Assembly (NCBI GenBank): GCA_964607375.1
Contig: CAZSJY010000032.1
Span: 1 to 21,800 of the forward strand
Direction: 5' to 3'
Length of the DNA: 21,800 nt
DNA from: JACNLC01 sp964607375
GTDB lineage: Bacteria; Fidelibacterota; Marinisomatia; SCGC-AAA003-L08; JACNLC01
The notes beneath the pieces are model-generated. The model ran no database searches. It worked only from the letters and a program-made list of their open reading frames with translations, and had not been told where the DNA came from. A program made the translations under genes and the position numbers. Positions 1-6,486 of this stretch are shown piece by piece. Positions within the stretch are counted from its first letter, which is position 1. Every line of letters starts with the position of its first letter.

Positions 1-57
1 TTCTTGTTGCCTAAACTTTTTGTTAACATCTGTATCCGACCTAATTTTGCCTAACTT

Positions 58-85
58 CCTAATAAACACTATTGCGTTTATTAGG
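58..85. repeat. Inverted repeat, possible terminator hairpin
   Basis: Two perfect 10-base arms (58-67 and 76-85) are separated by an 8-base loop. The repeat lies downstream of the universal stress protein gene, which ends at 141 on the minus strand. No clean U-tract follows it on the minus strand. The plus-strand side is more T-rich, so it could instead terminate a gene entering from the left. The rest of bases 1-140 shows no gene, only several scattered CCTAA motifs. Confidence 0.35.
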
Positions 86-140
86 TTTAATATTTAATAG
101 TGGATTAACAGAATTATTTATTTTATTATACACTTCTTAA

Positions 141-602
141 TTATGCCAATCCTCGCCCAATATTCGGTACAACCAATACTGGGCATTTTGAATGTCGAAT
201 TACATATTCTGCTGTAGTCCCAAGTATAAATTCCGATAGTCTGTGTTTTCCATTTGAGCCCATTACAATTAAATCCACATTTGTAGCTTGTGCAGTTTCA
301 ATAACAGTTGCAGAAGTTTTACCCTCTTTTAACAAGAAATCAACTTCAATATCTTCTGCGTGTAAATTGTGAATTAGAGTTTTCATATCTTCTCTCGCAG
401 AAACCGCAATTTCCTTAAACTCATTCTGCATTTTTTCCACGCTCACACGAAGCATTTCCATTTCGTCTTTGTTCATAAATTCTTCGTGAACATTTAGCAA
501 TGTAATTCTAGAATTAAACTGATGTGCCAACTGAACCGCCTTTATTACAGCCATTTCAGCTCTCGGACTTAAATCCGTTGGGCAAAGTATGTGCTTAAAC
601 AT
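141..602 (-). CDS. Universal stress protein (UspA family), ATP-binding type
   Basis: This is a single-domain universal stress protein of 153 residues, the usual family length. It begins with the typical strand MFKHILCPTDLS. Near the C-terminus it has the ATP-binding signature GxxG-x9-G(S/T), read as GSNG, nine residues, then GTT, so it should belong to the nucleotide-binding UspA subgroup. The open frame extends 23 codons upstream, but I chose the ATG at 602 because a perfect TAGGAGG site lies 7 bases before it and the family sequence begins there. It follows nhaD by 11 bases, and its ribosome site overlaps the nhaD stop, so the two are probably translated together. A role in ion or energy stress linked to the antiporter is inference from position. 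Family assignment is secure; function is general. Confidence 0.93.
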   Translation of the reverse strand: MFKHILCPTDLSPRAEMAVIKAVQLAHQFNSRITLLNVHEEFMNKDEMEMLRVSVEKMQNEFKEIAVSAREDMKTLIHNLHAEDIEVDFLLKEGKTSATVIETAQATNVDLIVMGSNGKHRLSEFILGTTAEYVIRHSKCPVLVVPNIGRGLA

Positions 603-609
603 TTGTAAA

Positions 610-616
610 CCTCCTA
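610..616 (-). promoter_or_regulatory. Ribosome binding site of the UspA gene, fused to the nhaD stop codon
   Basis: On the minus strand this reads TAGGAGG, a full Shine-Dalgarno match 7 bases before the ATG at 602. Its first three bases (614-616) are the TAG stop codon of nhaD. A ribosome finishing nhaD would sit on the initiation site of the next gene, which suggests translational coupling. It also decides the start of the stress-protein gene. Confidence 0.85.
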
Positions 617-2029
617 AAAGAATATTAAACTGACTACCACAAATATCGGAACTAAAATAACAACAGACCAAGCCATATATCCGAAGAAACTTGGCATTTT
701 TATATCATTTTCTTCCGATATTGATTTTACCATAAAGTTAGGTGCGTTACCAATATAAGTATTCGCTCCCATAAATACTGCACCCATAGAGATCGCAAGC
801 AATGTGCTTGATAATGTTGTCATCAATGTTTCAGCATTGCCACCTGCGGTATTGAAAAACACGAGATAAGTCGGTGCGTTATCCAAAAAACTCGATAGTA
901 TACCAGTTAACCAAAAATACATCATATCAATCGGATTTCCACTACTATCGGTTACTGCTCCAACTACACTTGCTAAAGTTCCGTGAATCCCTGCTTTCAA
1001 AATTTCAATCGCAGGTATTATGGTGATGAATATTCCTGCAAATAATTTTGCTACTTCCAAAATTGGAAACCAAGTATATCCATTGGCTTTTCTGATTTCT
1101 ATTTTTGTGATTTTCCAACTGATAACAGTCAAGCACAATAAGAGTATATCTCTTAAAATATTTTGCAACTCTAGGTGAATTCCCATTATCGAATATCCTG
1201 CATTATGAGGATGCCAGAAACCACTCATCAAAACCGATGCAACTACACCCAACAATAAAATAAAATTGATACTTCCTTCTATACCTAACTTTTCTCCACC
1301 GGTAGTATCCGGAACATTGGTCTCTTTTTTGTAATAGAATGAGTCCAGAACAAAAAACACAACCAATAAAATCGCTGCTGTAAACAACATTGGAACCAAC
1401 ATCGCTTTGGTTGTCCAAAAGAAATTTACGCCGTGTAAAAAACCAAGAAATAGCGGTGGGTCACCAAGTGGAGTTAGCGAACCTCCTATATTTGCTACAA
1501 GAAAAATGAAAAATATAACAACATGAACATTGTGTTTCCGCCATTTGTTAGCACGAATAATCGGGCGAATTAATAACATCGCCGCGCCTGTCGTTCCCAT
1601 CCACGATGCTAATGCTGTCCCAATAATCAATATCAGTAAATTAACTTTAGGTGAACCTACTAACGAACCTTTTAGACGAATTCCACCTGAAACAGTAAAT
1701 AATGCCAATAACAAAATTATAAATGGAATATACTCAAGCAACATCACATGTAGAAACTCGTAAGTAGTATCGTGCGAACCTTTCCATAGCCAAAATGGTA
1801 TTAAGAACATCATAGCCCAAAATGCTGATACTTTTCCAAAATTGTGATGCCAAAAGTGAGGTTTAACCAATGGCAAAATCGCAATTGAGAGCAAAATCCC
1901 TACAAATGGAATAATGCTGTATAGCGGTAACTCTTGTCCAAGGTTATGCTCTCCTCCAGCAGAAGCAAACATTAAATTCGGAATTAGAATTACCATAAAT
2001 GATACTAGCTTTAAAATACTTCTCTTCAT
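614..2029 (-). CDS. nhaD: Na+/H+ antiporter, NhaD family
   Basis: This polytopic inner-membrane protein of 471 residues belongs to the NhaD branch of the ion transporter superfamily. It would exchange Na+ for H+ across the cytoplasmic membrane. The N-terminus has a hydrophobic leader (MKRSILKLVSFMVILIPN...) ending near FASAGGEH, as in many NhaD proteins of the FCB group. The remainder is dominated by hydrophobic helices, with conserved-looking segments such as TGAAMLLIRPIIRANKWR, NIGGSLTPLGDPPLFLGF, SSFLDNAPTYLVFFN and MGANTYIGNAPNFMVK. The frame can be extended 16 codons upstream, but the start at 2029 gives the expected leader. No good Shine-Dalgarno precedes it. It is divergent from nqrM and followed by the UspA gene. 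Next to a Na+-NQR operon, a role in using or dissipating the sodium gradient is a reasonable inference. Family assignment is strong; direction of transport in vivo is not shown. Confidence 0.92.
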   Translation of the reverse strand: MKRSILKLVSFMVILIPNLMFASAGGEHNLGQELPLYSIIPFVGILLSIAILPLVKPHFWHHNFGKVSAFWAMMFLIPFWLWKGSHDTTYEFLHVMLLEYIPFIILLLALFTVSGGIRLKGSLVGSPKVNLLILIIGTALASWMGTTGAAMLLIRPIIRANKWRKHNVHVVIFFIFLVANIGGSLTPLGDPPLFLGFLHGVNFFWTTKAMLVPMLFTAAILLVVFFVLDSFYYKKETNVPDTTGGEKLGIEGSINFILLLGVVASVLMSGFWHPHNAGYSIMGIHLELQNILRDILLLCLTVISWKITKIEIRKANGYTWFPILEVAKLFAGIFITIIPAIEILKAGIHGTLASVVGAVTDSSGNPIDMMYFWLTGILSSFLDNAPTYLVFFNTAGGNAETLMTTLSSTLLAISMGAVFMGANTYIGNAPNFMVKSISEENDIKMPSFFGYMAWSVVILVPIFVVVSLIFF

Positions 2030-2051
2030 TATTGTTTTGTCTTTACTTTTA

Positions 2052-2069
2052 TTGTCAATTAATTGATAA
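2052..2069. promoter_or_regulatory. Palindrome between divergent nhaD and nqrM, possible operator
   Basis: An 18-base dyad symmetry is present in which 8 of 9 base pairs match; its 12-base core TCAATTAATTGA is perfect. It sits in the middle of the 53-base region between the divergent starts at 2029 and 2083, where both promoters must lie. It could bind a regulator controlling both genes. AT-rich palindromes also arise by chance, so this is tentative. Confidence 0.35.
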
Positions 2070-2082
2070 ATTTTCAACCATT

Positions 2083-2262
2083 ATGACGACCATTTTATTA
2101 ACACTTGTTGTGGTTGGAGTTGCTGTATTGCTTTTAAGTATTGGAACAATAATCTCCAACAAACAGCTCAACACCTCGTGTAGTGGCACAGGTGAAGAAT
2201 GCTCTTGTAAATCCGATGAAGCTAAAGAGTGTGAAAACAAAAACATCACGCAAAGTCGCTAA
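2083..2262 (+). CDS. nqrM: NqrM-like Na+-NQR maturation factor (DUF539-type small membrane protein)
   Basis: This 59-residue protein has one N-terminal membrane helix (about residues 3-24) followed by a short Cys-rich tail with cysteines at 33, 40, 42 and 50. The layout matches NqrM: one helix ending in a (S/V)(I/V)G-x-I-I-type segment, a short basic stretch, a Cys within a GSCGG-like motif (here TSCSG), then CxC and a final Cys. From published work, NqrM is needed to mature Na+-NQR, apparently for iron delivery to the NqrD/NqrE centre, and it usually lies beside apbE and the nqr genes, as here. I chose the ATG at 2083; a longer frame from 1999 reads back through the nhaD start and is unlikely. 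It is on the opposite strand, divergent from nhaD and convergent with apbE. The last residues are encoded by a CGCAAAG repeat. It is shorter and more divergent than proteobacterial NqrM, so the call is good but not certain. Confidence 0.75.
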   Translation: MTTILLTLVVVGVAVLLLSIGTIISNKQLNTSCSGTGEECSCKSDEAKECENKNITQSR

Positions 2263-2271
2263 ATCGCAAAG
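2249..2271. repeat. CGCAAAG direct repeat at the 3' end of nqrM
   Basis: The heptamer CGCAAAG occurs at 2249-2255 and again at 2265-2271 with CGCT between the copies. This resembles the dispersed CGCAAAG-type repeats I recall from intergenic regions of various bacterial genomes. Here it overlaps the last four codons and the stop of nqrM and continues into the gap before apbE. I see no second location in this window. Confidence 0.45.
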
Positions 2272-2295
2272 AAATCTATTATTCAACATTATAAA

Positions 2296-3360
2296 TTAAT
2301 CCAATAATTTCTCAAAACCGGAGCTTTGAGAAATTATCATTTCATCATCCGCATCAAATTCTACAATTGAACATTCTGTATTTTCAATAGATTCGATAAA
2401 TTGCAATCCTTCTTCTTTTCCCATAACCATCACAGCAGTAGCAAGTGCATCTGCCGTCATACAGAAATCAGAAATAACGGTTACACTCACAACATTGTTG
2501 TTCACAGGATATCCCGTCTTGGGATTGATGGTATGTGAAAACCTCTTACCATCAAAATCAAAGAAATTTCGATAATCACCTGAAGTTGCCATAGCTTTAG
2601 AATTAAATTTTACAATATCCAACAATCTTTGATTGGGTAAATGTTCACTAGACGGGTATTCGATTCCAATTCTCCATTTATCACCACTACTATTGTGTCC
2701 CACACATCTTACTTCACCCCCAATCTCAACCATCACATTTTGAAAATTTAACGATTGCAATAATTCTATTAAACAGTCAACTCCATAACCCTTTGCGATT
2801 GCACTCAAATCAACTTCTAAATCAGTTTCAGTTTTTGCAATTATACCATCATTTTTGATGAGAAGTTTTTGAGTTCCGATTCGTTTTAATGTCTCGGAAA
2901 TTTTAACATCTTTTGGAGGTGTAAGCCGTGCTTGCTTATTTCCAAATCCCCACAGTTGCACAAGTGGATGAACAGTAATATCAAATGCACCATCTGTCAA
3001 TTGATGAATCTCAACACTTTTTGCCAATACTTCATAAAACCCATTGGATACTTCTACAACCTTTTTCGATTTCATTTTATTGAATCGTGATATTTCACTC
3101 GTTGGAATATAAGTTGACATCTGCTGATTGACAACATTTAACACAGAATCTACTTTTTCTTGAACTTCTTCAGTATCTTCGTTTTGCAACGAAATTCCAG
3201 CTAAACGGATGGAATAAGTTGTTCCCATCGTTTTTCCGACGAGCACTGTTTCGGGTGTGGTGGAATTGCATCCGAAAAAGAATAGTAATCCTAAAAGAAG
3301 AAAGCCCGACTTTTGCAATCGAGCTCTCAATATTTCAGGTTTTAACAACTTAATTTCCAT
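2296..3360 (-). CDS. apbE: ApbE FAD:protein FMN transferase, lipoprotein
   Basis: ApbE hydrolyses FAD and attaches FMN by a phosphodiester bond to a Thr or Ser in target proteins. In Na+-NQR organisms the targets are NqrB and NqrC. The 354-residue protein has a hydrophobic signal (about residues 19-30) and Cys31 as the likely lipidated residue (FFFGC). This would place it on the periplasmic side of the membrane, where the NqrC site is modified. Family motifs are present in order: MGTTYSI near 45-51, DLSAIAKGYGVD, ATSGDYRNF, HTINPKTGYPV and ADALATAVMVMG. The gene overlaps the end of nqrF by one base (TAATG), so it is the last gene of the nqr operon. The long basic leader before the hydrophobic stretch is somewhat unusual. 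A perfect 13-bp hairpin lies within its last codons. Confidence in family and role is high. Confidence 0.95.
   Translation of the reverse strand: MEIKLLKPEILRARLQKSGFLLLGLLFFFGCNSTTPETVLVGKTMGTTYSIRLAGISLQNEDTEEVQEKVDSVLNVVNQQMSTYIPTSEISRFNKMKSKKVVEVSNGFYEVLAKSVEIHQLTDGAFDITVHPLVQLWGFGNKQARLTPPKDVKISETLKRIGTQKLLIKNDGIIAKTETDLEVDLSAIAKGYGVDCLIELLQSLNFQNVMVEIGGEVRCVGHNSSGDKWRIGIEYPSSEHLPNQRLLDIVKFNSKAMATSGDYRNFFDFDGKRFSHTINPKTGYPVNNNVVSVTVISDFCMTADALATAVMVMGKEEGLQFIESIENTECSIVEFDADDEMIISQSSGFEKLLD
2304..2337 (-). terminator. Hairpin inside the last codons of apbE (operon 3' end)
   Basis: Two perfect 13-base arms (2304-2316 and 2325-2337) enclose an 8-base loop. The hairpin falls inside the coding sequence, a few bases before the apbE stop. 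On the minus strand it is followed by TTGGATTAATTTATAATG, which is T-rich but has no run of T. It could act as an atypical terminator or as a 3' stabilising structure for the long nqr transcript. Structure is certain at sequence level; function is inferred. Confidence 0.5.
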
Positions 3361-4583
3361 TAAAATTTATCATACATAACCATTTCAGGTTCAACGCCGA
3401 GATTATATAGCATATTATCAACTGCGTCAATCATTAATGGCGGACCGCACATATAATATTCGATTTCTGTAGGGTCATCGTGGTCTTTAACGCAATTCTC
3501 ATAAAGAACGCTGTGTATAAACCCTGTTGGACCTTCCCAATTATCTTCTTTCATCGGTTCGGATAATGCAACATTGTAACTGAAATTAGGGAACTCTTTT
3601 TCCAGAGCTAAAAATTCGTCGTGATAGAACATTTCTCTCAACGATCGAGCACCATACCAAAATGAGATTTTTCTATCAGAGTTCATTGTTTTCAATAAAT
3701 GGAAAATATGAGAACGCATCGGAGCCATACCTGCACCACCACCAATAAATACCATTTCCCTATCTGTGTCTTTTGTAAAAAATTCACCATACGGTCCGGA
3801 AACCATCACTTTATCTCCCGGTTTTAGATTGAATATGTAGGTTGAACAAATTCCAGGAGGAACTTCATTCCACAATTTTGGAGGTGGAGTTGCAATACGA
3901 ACATTCAACATTACAATATTTCCTTCAGCAGGATGGTTTGCCATTGAATACGCTCTAAAAATCGGTTCATCATTTTTATGATGTAAATTCCACAAATTAA
4001 ATTTATCCCAATCCTCACGGTACTCACTTTCGATAATCATATCGTTGAAAGAAATATCATAAGTTGGTACATCAATCTGAATATAACCACCCGCTTTGAA
4101 ATCGAGGTTTTCACCAGCAGGTAATTCCAAAACCAACTCTTTGATAAATGTCGCTACATTATGATTTGATCGAACAGTACATTCCCACTTTTTGATATTA
4201 AAAATCTCTTCGGGAATGTGGATATTCATATTTTCACGAACTTTAACCTGACAAGCCAATCGCCAATCATCTTTTGCATCAGCACGAGAAATATGGCTCA
4301 ATTCAGTTGGTAAGATAGTTCCACCACCAGATTTTACTTGACAGGTACACATTCCACAAGTTCCGCCACCACCACAAGCTGATGGAAGAAATATTTTCTC
4401 ACTTGTTAATGCGGTTAATAAAGTTCCGCCAGGTTTAAGAGTTGGAGACTTATCCTCATCATCGTTGATGAGAATTCTGATATCGCCTTGCGGTAACAAT
4501 TTCTTTTCAGCAATACTTAAAATTGTAACCAACATCACGATTACAAAAACAAAAACAATTACACTTGTAATAGTAAAAATCAT
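3360..4583 (-). CDS. nqrF: Na+-NQR subunit F, NADH dehydrogenase (2Fe-2S, FAD)
   Basis: NqrF is the electron entry subunit, oxidising NADH through FAD and passing electrons to a [2Fe-2S] centre. The 407-residue protein has one N-terminal membrane helix (about 4-24), then a ferredoxin domain with the plant-type cluster motif at Cys70, Cys76, Cys79 and Cys111. The reductase part follows: the FAD-binding motif RAYSMANHP, the NADH-binding GGGAGMAPMRS segment, and a C-terminal YYMCGPPLM segment near the nicotinamide site. Length and cysteine numbering agree with the Vibrio subunit as I know it. An extra Cys81 follows the third ligand and is probably not catalytic. It lies 12 bases after nqrE and overlaps apbE by one base. 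Confidence 0.98.
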   Translation of the reverse strand: MIFTITSVIVFVFVIVMLVTILSIAEKKLLPQGDIRILINDDEDKSPTLKPGGTLLTALTSEKIFLPSACGGGGTCGMCTCQVKSGGGTILPTELSHISRADAKDDWRLACQVKVRENMNIHIPEEIFNIKKWECTVRSNHNVATFIKELVLELPAGENLDFKAGGYIQIDVPTYDISFNDMIIESEYREDWDKFNLWNLHHKNDEPIFRAYSMANHPAEGNIVMLNVRIATPPPKLWNEVPPGICSTYIFNLKPGDKVMVSGPYGEFFTKDTDREMVFIGGGAGMAPMRSHIFHLLKTMNSDRKISFWYGARSLREMFYHDEFLALEKEFPNFSYNVALSEPMKEDNWEGPTGFIHSVLYENCVKDHDDPTEIEYYMCGPPLMIDAVDNMLYNLGVEPEMVMYDKF

Positions 4584-4595
4584 AAATACTCTTTC

Positions 4596-5222
4596 TTATA
4601 AATTGATTCCGGAAAAAGACATATAAGCCATCGAAATTAGCCCAGTCAGTATCATTGCTATACCAAGACCTTTTAGCCCGTTAGGCACATTGGAATACTT
4701 GAGTTTGTATCGAATAGCAGCCATCGTGATGATTGCAAGGAAAAATCCAAATCCTGCGCTTACACCAAACACAACCGATTCTCCCAGATTGTAATTTCTC
4801 TCAACCATAAACAGTGATGAACCCAAAATCGCACAGTTTACAGCAATTAATGGAAGAAATATTCCCAATGCTTGGTAAAGCGTTGGACTGAATTTATCCA
4901 GTGCCATTTCTACAAGTTGAACCATCGCTGCAATAGTAGCAATGAATGTGATAAAAGTTAGAAAACTCAAATCGATATTTTGAAGTGATTCAATTCCTGT
5001 CCAACTTAATGCTCCCGGTTCTAGTAAATACTTACGAATTAGCCAATTTGTGGGGACCGTAATTCCATTCACAAAAATGACTGCTAATCCTAACCCAAAC
5101 GAAGTTTCCACTTTTTTTGAAATAGCTAAAAACGAACACATCCCCAAAAATGAAGATAACAGAATATTCTGAATAAAAATCGATTCTGTTGCAAGACTTA
5201 AATAGTGTGATAATAACTCCAT
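4596..5222 (-). CDS. nqrE: Na+-NQR subunit E
   Basis: This is an integral membrane subunit of 208 residues with about six hydrophobic helices. NqrE and NqrD are inverted-topology homologues that together hold an iron centre within the membrane; each supplies two cysteines. Here the candidate ligands are Cys29 (SFLGMCSFLA) and Cys130 (LIAVNCAILG). The C-terminal part RNYNLGESVVFGVSAGFGFFLA is typical. It starts at an ATG just one base after the nqrD stop, with a strong GGAGGAG ribosome site inside the end of nqrD, so the two are coupled. The pair requires NqrM for maturation in systems studied. Confidence 0.97.
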   Translation of the reverse strand: MELLSHYLSLATESIFIQNILLSSFLGMCSFLAISKKVETSFGLGLAVIFVNGITVPTNWLIRKYLLEPGALSWTGIESLQNIDLSFLTFITFIATIAAMVQLVEMALDKFSPTLYQALGIFLPLIAVNCAILGSSLFMVERNYNLGESVVFGVSAGFGFFLAIITMAAIRYKLKYSNVPNGLKGLGIAMILTGLISMAYMSFSGINL

Positions 5223-5223
5223 T

Positions 5224-5841
5224 TTACTCCTCCACGTATCCAGTTATGGTCCGTTGAACCCAAATTATCAATCCCAACACAATAAATGCTCCGGGAGCTA
5301 GTAACATCAATCCCATATTCTCGTATCCTGCATTATATGCGGCTTGTGGAATAACAGTAAATCCGAAAAATGTTCCACTACCAAGAATTTCTCTGAACAT
5401 CGCAACCAAAATCAGAATTATGCCATACCCAAACGAATTTCCTAAACCATCAAGTGCGGATGCTTTCACACCGTTTTGGGTAGCAAACGCTTCTGCTCGC
5501 CCCATCACAATGCAATTTGTGATAATCAATCCAACAAAAACTGACAATTGTTTGCTGATATCAAACAAATACGCTTTCAAAATTTGATCTGCTAAAATCA
5601 CTAACGATGCAATCACTGTGAGAAATACAATAATCCTAACTTTTGTTGGAATAAAGTTTCTTAATAGTGAAATAATGATATTAGAAAAAACCAAAACGAA
5701 AGTTAATGCAGCTGTCATAACTAATGCTGTATCCACTTTTACAGTTACCGCGAGTGCTGAACATATACCCAAAACCTGTTTGGTAATTGGATTATCAGCA
5801 TTCAACGGGTCGGAAAACACTTTTAAATTTTTGCTCGCCAT
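5224..5841 (-). CDS. nqrD: Na+-NQR subunit D
   Basis: This membrane subunit has 205 residues and about six helices and pairs with NqrE. The two expected iron-ligand cysteines are Cys27 (VLGICSALAV) and Cys110 (IITNCIVMGRAEAFA). The motif NCIVMGRAEAFA and the segment DGLGNSFGYG are characteristic of the NqrD/RnfE family. NqrD rather than RnfE is supported by the complete nqrA-F order. The start ATG lies three bases after the nqrC stop, with an AAGGGA ribosome site. No irregularity seen. Confidence 0.97.
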   Translation of the reverse strand: MASKNLKVFSDPLNADNPITKQVLGICSALAVTVKVDTALVMTAALTFVLVFSNIIISLLRNFIPTKVRIIVFLTVIASLVILADQILKAYLFDISKQLSVFVGLIITNCIVMGRAEAFATQNGVKASALDGLGNSFGYGIILILVAMFREILGSGTFFGFTVIPQAAYNAGYENMGLMLLAPGAFIVLGLIIWVQRTITGYVEE

Positions 5842-5844
5842 AAT

Positions 5845-6486
5845 CTATCCCTTAAGAAATTTGATGTATTTTTTCAAATCTTCCAAAATAAACTCATTTA
5901 GACCTTGTGTCGTCAAAGTTGCTCCACTAATTCCATCCACATCGTGCGGAGTCTCATTTTGAAGTTCACCTTTCGCAATCTTGACCGATACGAGTTGTTC
6001 ATCATTGAAGATCTTTTTTGTTTTGAATTGAGAAGTGAACCATTCTTTTTCAATTTCTCCACCGAGTCCTGGAGTTTCACCGTGCTCGTAGAATGTGATT
6101 CCTTTGATAGTATTCAAATCAGGTTCCAATGCAATAAACCCATTAACAGTTGACCACAATCCTTTACCGGAAATTGGAAAAATGTATCCTTCCGGTATTT
6201 CTCCATCACTATAGACAAAAACTTGCAATTGAGAATTATCTGTCGTTTCTATACCCTCTGATGTAACGAATTTTTCAGTGATTTTTTTATTGAATAAATC
6301 TTCAACTTCAGAGGATTTCATTTTATTCTCTAATATATCGACTACTTTCAGAATATTCTTTTTAGTATCAATTTCACGATTGAAATCCTGTCTATCTTTC
6401 AAACCGGTAGCCGCAAGCGACAGCAACAGAGCAGCAATTCCCGTTAAAATGATGATAAATCTATAAGTGTAAGCATTACTATGCAT
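5845..6486 (-). CDS. nqrC: Na+-NQR subunit C, covalent-FMN subunit
   Basis: NqrC carries a covalently bound FMN on the periplasmic side and receives electrons from the NqrD/E centre. The protein of 213 residues has one N-terminal helix (about 9-29), then a soluble FMN-binding domain with the conserved ETPGLGG motif (137-143). The ApbE target motif DGISGAT ends at Thr190, the expected flavinylated residue. The frame extends 16 codons upstream, but I start it at 6486 because an AAGGAGG site lies 10 bases before that ATG and the protein then begins at the membrane helix as in the family. The start overlaps the end of nqrB by 8 bases, which points to coupled translation. At 213 residues it is somewhat shorter than the Vibrio subunit. 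Confidence 0.96.
   Translation of the reverse strand: MHSNAYTYRFIIILTGIAALLLSLAATGLKDRQDFNREIDTKKNILKVVDILENKMKSSEVEDLFNKKITEKFVTSEGIETTDNSQLQVFVYSDGEIPEGYIFPISGKGLWSTVNGFIALEPDLNTIKGITFYEHGETPGLGGEIEKEWFTSQFKTKKIFNDEQLVSVKIAKGELQNETPHDVDGISGATLTTQGLNEFILEDLKKYIKFLKG

Noticed and set aside
1999..2082. Upstream extension of the small nqrM frame
   Set aside because: It would overlap the nhaD leader on the opposite strand and place odd hydrophobic sequence before the family's single helix.
5618..5962. 114-codon plus-strand open frame across nqrD/nqrC
   Set aside because: Antisense to two well-supported Na+-NQR genes, with no family resemblance.
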